From an uncultured Chitinophaga sp. (GTDB lineage: Bacteria; Bacteroidota; Bacteroidia; Chitinophagales; Chitinophagaceae), in NCBI RefSeq assembly GCF_946479755.1, contig NZ_CAMLHC010000002.1:372001-436000 (forward strand): a DNA stretch of 64,000 nt. Reading direction: 5' to 3'. This document shows positions 9,012 to 15,693 of the stretch, in pieces (the stretch's first letter is position 1; each line of letters begins with the position of its first letter). A program made the translations under genes and the position numbers. Below the pieces are notes generated by a model. That model did no database searches and was not told the origin of the DNA. It saw nothing but the letters and a program-made list of their open reading frames with translations.

Positions 9012-9030
9012 TTTTAGTATACCGGCCAAA
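8999..9030 (-). promoter_or_regulatory. Bacteroidota-type promoter for flavodoxin-nos operon
   Basis: On the minus strand, TTTG (9030-9027) is followed by 20 bases and then TATTTTTG (9006-8999). This matches the Bacteroidota -33/-7 consensus TTTG ... TAnnTTTG with normal spacing. It predicts a leader of about 100 bases before the flavodoxin ATG at 8894. Confidence 0.6.
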
Positions 9031-9038
9031 AAAGTCGA

Positions 9039-9054
9039 CCTGATATAAATCAGG
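9039..9054. promoter_or_regulatory. CRP/FNR-type palindrome upstream of the flavodoxin/nos promoter
   Basis: A perfect inverted repeat CCTGAT-ATAA-ATCAGG. It keeps the TGAT-N4-ATCA core of CRP/FNR-family boxes and lies just upstream of the predicted -33 element, centred about 50 bp from the likely transcription start. That is a plausible activator position for an anaerobic or NO-responsive FNR/DNR-type regulator, which is not encoded in this window. Confidence 0.6.
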
Positions 9055-9200
9055 AAAGAACATGACAGTAGACATATAAAATGATCGGCGCTACGCGGGG
9101 GACTAACGTAAAAGTGCACACGAAAGATGTGTACCCGGAGAACGGGAAAAGGATGGACGTACTTTGATGAAATGAAAGGAAGTACAGGCAGGCGGCCACC

Positions 9201-9659
9201 TTAGCAGGGTTTGCGGACGCCTTTCAGGTTATCGATAAAGTAATTGCCTTTATTGAATTCGTCTACCAGCTGCTGGATGGATGTTTTCTCAAACATCTGT
9301 TTGAGCTGTTTTTTGATGTTTTTATATTGGGTGTGCATGGGGCAGGGCCTTGTTTCGGAGCATTCTTTCAGGCCCAGTACGCATTTGGTGATCACACTGG
9401 CTTCTTCCACCGCCTCGAGGATGGCCTTTACTGGCAGCTTCCGGGCGCGGTCGGTCAGGTAAAACCCGCCATTAGGGCCGCGCACGGAACTGATCACGCG
9501 GTTGTTTTGCGTGAGCAGCTGTAATATCTTGGCCGTAAATGATTTGGGTGAGTCAATGCCCAGGGCTATTTCTTCGATCCCCAGCTTGTTCTCTTCCGAC
9601 CCCTTCAGCGCAATGTAAATCGTTGCTCTCAGGGCGTATTCAGCAGTTTTCGACAGCAT
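9201..9659 (-). CDS. Rrf2-family Fe-S regulator, NsrR/IscR-like
   Basis: 152 residues. It opens with the Rrf2 N-terminus (MLSKTAEYALRATIYIAL), followed by a winged helix with the recognition segment SVRGPNGGFYL (about 58-68). Three cysteines, Cys93, Cys100 and Cys106, occupy the cluster-ligand loop as in NsrR and IscR, so an Fe-S cluster sensing NO or redox is likely. The gene follows the QueD gene by 46 bp and probably shares its promoter. Its position among four copies of one palindrome makes it the best candidate regulator of the nos operon. NsrR versus another Rrf2 subtype cannot be settled by reading. Confidence 0.88.
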   Translation of the reverse strand: MLSKTAEYALRATIYIALKGSEENKLGIEEIALGIDSPKSFTAKILQLLTQNNRVISSVRGPNGGFYLTDRARKLPVKAILEAVEEASVITKCVLGLKECSETRPCPMHTQYKNIKKQLKQMFEKTSIQQLVDEFNKGNYFIDNLKGVRKPC

Positions 9660-9705
9660 AATATCAATTCAGAAGGTTGCAAGATAATAAGAAATGAGAT
9701 ACCGG

Positions 9706-10137
9706 TCAACCCGCCGGTACCCATTCAGCATACGAATCGCTGGTCTCATACAGGCGCAGACCGGCCAGTGCCACCTCTTCCGGCAATGCCGCCTGCAATA
9801 CCCGTTGCATATACAACACCATGTTCTCCGCAGAAGGCTCCATGTCCCAGACCCACAGGTTTTCCTGGGTGCTGCAACCGGGGTGGGCCTGCATATAAGC
9901 CGCGGAAAGGATCAGGCGGTGGTCAAAATGCTGCACGATGGTCTCCTGCACCAACGCTTTAATCACTTTAAAATCCACCAGTATCCCCGGCGCCGGCAGA
10001 TAAGCCCCGCTGTTGTCCCGGCCCTTCACCGTTACATGTAGTTTGTAGGAATGCCCGTGGATGTTTTTGCATTTTCCATTGTAGGCATGTAAAGCATGCG
10101 CCGTTTCGAAACTGAAAATTTTCGTCAGTTGTAACAT
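9706..10137 (-). CDS. queD: 6-pyruvoyl-tetrahydropterin synthase/QueD family protein
   Basis: 143 residues from the ATG at 10137; longer upstream starts would cross the divergent promoter. His14 (FETAHAL) plus Cys23-x3-His27-Gly-His29 give the zinc ligands and the catalytic Cys of the QueD branch (6-carboxy-5,6,7,8-tetrahydropterin synthase, queuosine pathway). HFDHRL and a C-terminal YETSDSYAEW also fit the family. It probably heads a two-gene transcript with the Rrf2 gene. Why a pterin/queuosine enzyme should travel with an NO-type regulator is unclear. Confidence 0.88.
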   Translation of the reverse strand: MLQLTKIFSFETAHALHAYNGKCKNIHGHSYKLHVTVKGRDNSGAYLPAPGILVDFKVIKALVQETIVQHFDHRLILSAAYMQAHPGCSTQENLWVWDMEPSAENMVLYMQRVLQAALPEEVALAGLRLYETSDSYAEWVPAG

Positions 10138-10167
10138 ATCCCGCTCTGTTGTTTTTGAAGAATTATC

Positions 10168-10175
10168 CAAAGGTA
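10168..10175 (-). promoter_or_regulatory. -7 box for the QueD-Rrf2 transcript
   Basis: TACCTTTG on the minus strand, an exact match to TAnnTTTG, 30 bp before the QueD ATG. No clear TTTG lies at the -33 spacing. The palindrome at 10185-10202 covers the region directly upstream. Confidence 0.45.
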
Positions 10176-10184
10176 CATTTAAAA

Positions 10185-10202
10185 AAGGATATTTGTGTCC
10201 TT
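10185..10202. promoter_or_regulatory. Operator-like palindrome between QueD-Rrf2 and the divergent unknown gene
   Basis: AAGGA-N8-TCCTT, extendable to 9-bp perfect arms (10181-10189 and 10198-10206). It differs from the 8295 site at one position. It lies in the 102-bp divergent gap, so one site could control both directions, including the regulator's own gene. Confidence 0.7.
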
Positions 10203-10239
10203 TTTTACTAATATTGCTGTCTGAAACAACTTCATCAAC

Positions 10240-12024
10240 ATGCACACATTCCATATACCTGTGATGGGACTGGCTTATACGATCGACAGTCCCGTTAAAG
10301 TGGCGCGGTTTGGCATTTCTTCCGTCATCTCCATTATTGAAGACCGGCTCATCGAAATGATGCGGAGCCATTATTACCCGGCCGTAGGAGAGACGTACCG
10401 GCCTATTCCGGCATCGGAGCCGGACTACAGGGCCCTGCGTATTACAGACTACCTGAACCTGGTCAACCGGATGGTAAAAGAACAGGTGGAACAGCTCCGT
10501 CACAAAGCTTTTGAAGCAGGGTCTGAAATTACCCGTTACTTCGAGATGCTGCCGGAACACCATGTCCTCAAACAGATGTACCGGCAAATGACCAGCACGG
10601 CAGACAGCCGGGAGAAGGCCAGGCTGGCGTCCAGCCTGCGTAACGCGATCCAACCCGGGAGCATCGATGTCAACATCATGACCAAAACGGATAAAGATAA
10701 TTACGATGGCAACGGGCAACCCATTACCGACGGCTCTGATGCGGTGGCAGCCCTGAGAGGGTATGTCAACAGCGACCTCGCGGATTCCTCCATCGTATTC
10801 TCCGCCGGTATGAACCCGCGTCTCTATAACTACCTCGAGAAATGCCCGCAGTTCAACGCGGACGCTGCAGGTAACTTCAGCAAAAAAATCATCGTGAAGG
10901 TGAGCGATTTCCGCTCAGCTCTCATCCAGGGCAAGTACCTCGCGAAAAAAGGTATCTGGGTCAGCGAATTCCGTATCGAATCGGGACTGAACTGCGGCGG
11001 CCACGCCTTCCCGTCCGATGGCACGCTGATGGGCCCCATCCTGGAAGAATTCAAACTGCGCCGGCACGAACTGGTGGACACCTTATTCAGCCTTTACCAG
11101 CCCGCGCTTCAAAACAAAGGCCTCCCCGCTTTTACCCATCCTCCGGCATTGAAGATATCCGCACAGGGCGGCATCGGTACCGCCGCGGAAGATCAGCTGC
11201 TGCATACCTACTACGGGCTGGACAGCACCGGCTGGGGCACGCCTTTCCTGCTGGTACCGGAAGCCACCACGGTAGACGCAGACACGCGGCAACGCCTGTG
11301 CAACGCCACCACGGCGGACCTCACGCTCAGCTACCATTCGCCGTTGGGCGCCCGCTTCCACTACCTCAAAGGCAGCACCGCCGAAAAAGAACGGCTGGCG
11401 CGCATCCGGGCCGGAAAACCCGGCAGCCCCTGCACGGAAAAACACCTGTCGTTTAATACGGAATTCACGGAGAAGCCCATTTGTACGGCTTCCCGTCAGT
11501 ATCAACGCCTGAAGGTAGCGCAACTGCAATCGCTGCAACTGCCGGAAGATGTGTACCAGGAACAGCTGGAATCGGTGCTGGACAAAGAATGCCTGTGCGT
11601 AGGACTCAGCAACGCGGCAGCCATCGAATACGAGCAACCGTTTGTAAAAGGCCGCCATACGGTCAACATATGCCCCGGACCCGGCATCGCTTATTTTAAC
11701 AAAGAAGTGTCGCTGCAAACCATGACCGATCATATTTACGGCAGGCAGAACATACTCGAAGTAACGGACCGGCCGCATATGTTCATCACGGAACTGAAAC
11801 TGTATCTCGATTATCTCACGGAGCAACTGGAAAAAGCCCGGCGGCACGATACGCTGGCCCAACAGCAGAAGTATTTCCGCACGTTCTCCGGACAACTCAC
11901 CAAAGGCATCGATTACTATTGTCAACTGGCAACAACAGGTGTGTTGCCGGAAACGCTGCTGCCGGAACTGGAACAGGCCCGCCTGCAACTTGCTCATATT
12001 ATTCAGGCGTATGAGGTAGCATAA
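10240..12024 (+). CDS. Large conserved-looking protein of unknown function, Rrf2-operator linked
   Basis: 594 residues, no signal peptide or membrane segment, so probably cytoplasmic. I do not recognise the family. Several cysteines stand in motif-like settings (LNCGGHAFP near residue 250, RLCNAT, DKECLCVGLSNAAA near 450, NICPGPG). The stretch ISAQGGIGTA ... WGTPFLLVPE (about 307-345) faintly recalls the phosphate-binding part of FMN-dependent TIM barrels such as nitronate monooxygenases, but this is only a resemblance. It is divergent from QueD-Rrf2 with a shared operator, which suggests a role under nitrosative or anaerobic conditions. Confidence 0.7.
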   Translation: MHTFHIPVMGLAYTIDSPVKVARFGISSVISIIEDRLIEMMRSHYYPAVGETYRPIPASEPDYRALRITDYLNLVNRMVKEQVEQLRHKAFEAGSEITRYFEMLPEHHVLKQMYRQMTSTADSREKARLASSLRNAIQPGSIDVNIMTKTDKDNYDGNGQPITDGSDAVAALRGYVNSDLADSSIVFSAGMNPRLYNYLEKCPQFNADAAGNFSKKIIVKVSDFRSALIQGKYLAKKGIWVSEFRIESGLNCGGHAFPSDGTLMGPILEEFKLRRHELVDTLFSLYQPALQNKGLPAFTHPPALKISAQGGIGTAAEDQLLHTYYGLDSTGWGTPFLLVPEATTVDADTRQRLCNATTADLTLSYHSPLGARFHYLKGSTAEKERLARIRAGKPGSPCTEKHLSFNTEFTEKPICTASRQYQRLKVAQLQSLQLPEDVYQEQLESVLDKECLCVGLSNAAAIEYEQPFVKGRHTVNICPGPGIAYFNKEVSLQTMTDHIYGRQNILEVTDRPHMFITELKLYLDYLTEQLEKARRHDTLAQQQKYFRTFSGQLTKGIDYYCQLATTGVLPETLLPELEQARLQLAHIIQAYEVA

Positions 12025-12485
12025 CACATAGTACATAGTTTTATCAGGCAGGGTGTCTCAAATTATTTTGAGGCGCCTCGTCTGCTTTTACGTCGTAGAT
12101 AACTTGGGTGAAATTTTTTTTCTTTGGAGGAAAAGTAAAGATTACTGATGAAGAATGGAAGTCAATGCGCTATTTCAGCGTCGGGTATCAAGACAGGTTT
12201 AAGGATCAGGTGATAATGCGTAGTTAACAGCCTGAGAATTTTTTTTGAAAATTATATATATTCACGTAGCTGTGTGTTGATAGCTGTAAAGACCTGTACC
12301 GGTCCTGTGGGTTAACCCGAAGCGAAGATGAAAAACGATTAAAATTGATATAGCACGCTTGGTTAGTTGTTTGTTAGGATGCTGTATTATTAGTCATTAA
12401 CCTGTATAGTTCCCGTTACATATGCTGGTATAATCCAATATGCGGTTTTGTTGTGCCCTGTATTTTACCTGTAATCAGTTTTGTT
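12025..12485. other. 461-bp AT-rich gap without a convincing gene
   Basis: A weak hairpin (CTCAAA/TTTGAG, 12057-12072) follows the unknown gene and may act as its terminator. The rest is AT-rich with no frame I trust. A short open stretch around 12120-12227 encodes about 30 residues but lacks a good start. The promoter of the peptide cassette should lie in the second half, but I see no clear TAnnTTTG with matched spacing. Confidence 0.5.
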
Positions 12486-14114
12486 ATGCCAATGTCTATC
12501 CTCCATGAATTTTTCCATCTCTCTAAAGACAATTGTGTGCTGGCCACCCAACAGTTGTTAAGGCTGTTGAAGGTAAATGTTACCAATGAATCCCTGGAAA
12601 ATGCATTAAAAGGGCATCCTGATTATCCGAGTTTACTGAGCGTTTACGAGTCGATTACACAATGGGGCGTAAAAACAAAGGCGGTGAAAGTCAGCCGGGA
12701 AAATTTTGCATCGGTTCCCTGCCCTTTTATGGCACATGTCAGGGAGGGTACGCAGACCCGGTTCGTCACCGTAGGTGACGTAACCGAAACGCAGGTAATA
12801 TTTTATAATGACTCCAATAAGCCTGTATCGGAAAAGAGGATGCATTTTCTGGGCAGATGGACGGGGGTTATACTGTTGGCAGAAGCGGAGGACACCGCCG
12901 GCGAGGAGGATTACCGACTGAAACAGCGCAGCGCTATGGCGTCCCGGGTGGGGATCGGACTGACCTTTCTGACGCCATTGATCTTTTTTTCCCTTCAGGC
13001 ATTTTTGTCGTCAGGGCAACAGAGAACTGCTGTCTGGATGATGGTGATTTATTCTATACTGAAATTGTCGGGGTTAGTGGTGGGCGGATTACTGCTTATG
13101 GGAGAGTTGGACCAGCACAATCCGTTATTAAAAAAAATATGTGGCGTGGGAAAGACGACCGGTTGCGGTGCAGTGTTGAGCGCAAAGTCTTCCAAAGTTT
13201 TTGCCGGTATAAGTTGGGGCGATATTGGGTTCGCTTATTTCTCAGGTGGGCTGTTATCTCTTTTTATGAGTCACTTTTCTCCCGGTGCCGTCTATGCTGC
13301 TTCACTGCTGAGCCTATTGTCCGTCGGCTTTATACCTTACTCTCTGTATCAACAGAACTATGTCATCGGTCGTTGGTGTCCCCTTTGCCTGACTACGCTG
13401 GCTATTCTTTTTTGCGAGTTTTGCTGTGCGGTTTGGATACATCCGTTTCCGATGGCCTTTTCGGTTAACATGTTGGAACAGACCGGATCGCTCATTGCTT
13501 TTATATGTATTCCCCTTTTTCTGCGCCAGGTTATCAAGCCGCTTCAGCTAAAAGCCAAAGAGGGCGTACTAAAAGGGCATTCGCTTAGTAAATTAATGCG
13601 CAATCAACAGGTTTTCCGGTCGACATTGACGAATCAGAAAGCGGTGAGCGGTCATGAAGGACTGGGTATACTGATTGGGCGCCCCGACGCCGCCAATAAA
13701 GTCGTTAAAGTCTGTAATCCGTATTGTCCTCCCTGTATTCAATCGCACAGTACTATAGGAGCCATTGCCAGATCCGGTCATGATGTTTCGGTGCAGATCA
13801 TTTTTACTGCCACGGCGGAAGAATCCGATGTCCGGAGCTTTCCCGCAAAACACTTGCTGGCATTATACGACAGAAACGACCCTGCGCTGATACTGCAGGC
13901 TTTGGATGACTGGTACCATCACCCGAGCTATGACGACTTTGCTTTAAAGTACCCCTTGCCGGTAGACATTAACCAACAGGGGCCCAAGCTGACGGCCATG
14001 CGCAGGTGGTGCGATATGACTGGCGTTGCGGCTACTCCTACGTTCTTTGTCAACGGGCATGAACTGCCGGCCATATATACCCTTAACGATGTCAGGTATT
14101 TCCTGTCTGTATAA
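12486..14114 (+). CDS. C39-like / VKOR / DsbA-like thioredoxin fusion membrane protein
   Basis: 542 residues from the ATG at 12486. Residues 1-130 resemble a C39-type peptidase domain (Cys17 in KDNCVLATQQLL, HPDYPSLL, PFMAHV) like those that cut double-glycine leaders. A VKOR domain follows (about 145-335) with several membrane segments, Cys219/Cys227 and the active site C298-P-L-C301. The C-terminal part is a periplasmic thioredoxin-like domain with C414-P-P-C417. Together VKOR and thioredoxin would form disulfides in exported peptides. The next gene encodes a Cys-rich double-glycine peptide. No ABC exporter is attached. Whether the C39-like part still cleaves is uncertain. Confidence 0.85.
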   Translation: MPMSILHEFFHLSKDNCVLATQQLLRLLKVNVTNESLENALKGHPDYPSLLSVYESITQWGVKTKAVKVSRENFASVPCPFMAHVREGTQTRFVTVGDVTETQVIFYNDSNKPVSEKRMHFLGRWTGVILLAEAEDTAGEEDYRLKQRSAMASRVGIGLTFLTPLIFFSLQAFLSSGQQRTAVWMMVIYSILKLSGLVVGGLLLMGELDQHNPLLKKICGVGKTTGCGAVLSAKSSKVFAGISWGDIGFAYFSGGLLSLFMSHFSPGAVYAASLLSLLSVGFIPYSLYQQNYVIGRWCPLCLTTLAILFCEFCCAVWIHPFPMAFSVNMLEQTGSLIAFICIPLFLRQVIKPLQLKAKEGVLKGHSLSKLMRNQQVFRSTLTNQKAVSGHEGLGILIGRPDAANKVVKVCNPYCPPCIQSHSTIGAIARSGHDVSVQIIFTATAEESDVRSFPAKHLLALYDRNDPALILQALDDWYHHPSYDDFALKYPLPVDINQQGPKLTAMRRWCDMTGVAATPTFFVNGHELPAIYTLNDVRYFLSV

Positions 14115-14186
14115 AGGTGATAGCCGTTACTGCGTCATAGGCTTAAAATAAGAGCATTTCTTTTTTGTTGGAAAAAATGTTACATT

Positions 14187-14492
14187 ATGAATTCAAAAAA
14201 CTTTAAACGGTTCAACATTGAGGAGGAGCTTAACAAAGTTCAGATGCGTGGTATTCTGGGAGGGTATGACGGATATGAAGGTGAAATGAAAAAGTGTCAG
14301 GATACTCAATGCAGCTTTACCAAACAATTCCCTGACGGACACTGGGAAACCAGGGAGGGGTACTGCAAAGTGCAGGTAACTGATCATGGTCCTTATGGCT
14401 ATAGCACCTTCAAATGTTATTGCTCTACTGACTTTTCCGGACCGGATACGCCGGTCGGGTCCAACGGAGGGGAAACCAGATGTCTCGCTTAA
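14187..14492 (+). CDS. Putative six-cysteine peptide precursor with double-glycine leader
   Basis: 101 residues. The first 26 resemble a Bacteroidota double-glycine leader: an acidic helix FNIEEELNKVQMRGI followed by Leu24-Gly25-Gly26. The remainder has six cysteines (37, 42, 60, 77, 79, 99), many Gly/Ser/Thr and aromatic residues, and no membrane segment. Cleavage after Gly26 would release a 75-residue peptide able to form three disulfides. The gene lies between the C39-like/VKOR/thioredoxin fusion and a TlpA lipoprotein on the same strand. I infer a bacteriocin- or RiPP-like product; its activity and any further modification are unknown. Confidence 0.7.
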   Translation: MNSKNFKRFNIEEELNKVQMRGILGGYDGYEGEMKKCQDTQCSFTKQFPDGHWETREGYCKVQVTDHGPYGYSTFKCYCSTDFSGPDTPVGSNGGETRCLA

Positions 14493-14552
14493 AAGTGCTT
14501 ATTCGGGCTGATCATCATTGCAAGGTCAGCCCATATTATAAATCAATTGGTG

Positions 14553-15677
14553 ATGATAAAAAATATTCTTTTATTTCTGTCCATTCTGGGGCTTGGATGT
14601 AATACATCGGCCAGTGATAAGGAAATAGAGATCGTAGGGCATATCAAAAATATACCGTGCAGCAAGGTCTATCTGGCAAACGCTTATCACTGGGAGACGT
14701 TCCTGGATTCTGCTACTGTCAGGAATGATTCCTTTCGCTTCAAACTAAAAGTGCCACCGTCCTTCGAGCCATATCACGCCAGTATCAGCTATGTTGATAT
14801 GAACGGCAGGGTAAGGACGCTGGGTTACACTAATTATATGCTTACTACCGACAAACAGGTATATGTTCATCACTCATTTGTGCTGGAGCCGGGTATTACA
14901 AAAATTACTGGTGATATGATTTGTTTTGGAGAAGGAGATGATTACTACTGCAAAGGGCTGCAAATTAAAACGGGGAAGGAGACAGATGTAATGTACAAAC
15001 ATCAGATGACCGGTTTTGGGATGCTTGGTACTGCCGATTCGGCCAGGCGGTCAGCGATTATTAAAAGATATCGTCAGGAGATAACAGCATATCCTATGGC
15101 TTACACGCTGTTGCAGGACATATACAATGCCAAGGAAGAGTATACGGACAAGGAGCTCGGCGAGCTGGTGGCTTTATTTAATAAAGATGTACAACGCTCT
15201 GAAACTGCAGGAAAATTGAAAAAATTCATCAGTACGCGGGCAAATTTCAAAGGTGAAAGGTCGGTACTTACTGCTTCAGATACCGCAGGCATCAAAAAGA
15301 GCTGGTTAGCTCCGTCGTCCCGGTTTAATTTATTGGTTTTCTGGGCCAGCTGGTGTGGCCCATGCAGAAACGAAATACCAGCATTGAAAAAGATTCGTGC
15401 CCGATTTAACGAGAAGGACGTTCATATGATTAGTATATCTATCGATAAGAACGGCGCTGACTGGATGCAGGCGGTCAGGTATGAAGCGATGCCGTGGGAA
15501 CAAGTGAAGGTGGACAGCATGGAGATTAACCATGTAAAAGCAGGCTTTAATTTTTCCGCTATTCCGTTGACCGTTGTGACAGATCGCGCCGGAAAGGAAA
15601 TCAAACGGTACGCTGGTTTTAATGGAAACACCGAAACAGAACTTAGTTTGCTGTTTGAAGAACTTTTGAAACAATAA
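14553..15677 (+). CDS. TlpA-type redoxin lipoprotein in the peptide cassette
   Basis: 374 residues from the ATG at 14553; TTG and GTG codons just upstream are less likely starts. A lipoprotein signal ends at Cys16 (LGLGC). A DUF4369-like N-terminal half precedes a thioredoxin domain with WASWCGPC (Cys268/Cys271). It would act at the periplasmic face or outer membrane, perhaps isomerising or reducing disulfides of the neighbouring six-cysteine peptide. It is 60 bp after that gene and 16 bp before the glycosyltransferase-like gene, and shares their low GC content. Confidence 0.85.
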   Translation: MIKNILLFLSILGLGCNTSASDKEIEIVGHIKNIPCSKVYLANAYHWETFLDSATVRNDSFRFKLKVPPSFEPYHASISYVDMNGRVRTLGYTNYMLTTDKQVYVHHSFVLEPGITKITGDMICFGEGDDYYCKGLQIKTGKETDVMYKHQMTGFGMLGTADSARRSAIIKRYRQEITAYPMAYTLLQDIYNAKEEYTDKELGELVALFNKDVQRSETAGKLKKFISTRANFKGERSVLTASDTAGIKKSWLAPSSRFNLLVFWASWCGPCRNEIPALKKIRARFNEKDVHMISISIDKNGADWMQAVRYEAMPWEQVKVDSMEINHVKAGFNFSAIPLTVVTDRAGKEIKRYAGFNGNTETELSLLFEELLKQ

Positions 15678-15693
15678 CTGATCATTCAATTGT

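Noticed and set aside
9706..10719. Long N-terminal extension of the QueD frame to 10719
   Set aside because: The extension crosses the divergent promoter and lies antisense to the 10240 gene; the QueD family starts at the ATG at 10137.
12120..12227. Short frame (TDEEWKSMRYFSVGYQ...) that briefly recalls the start of IS5-type transposases
   Set aside because: Only about 30 codons, no proper start, no terminal inverted repeats or target duplication nearby; the likeness is too short to support an IS remnant.
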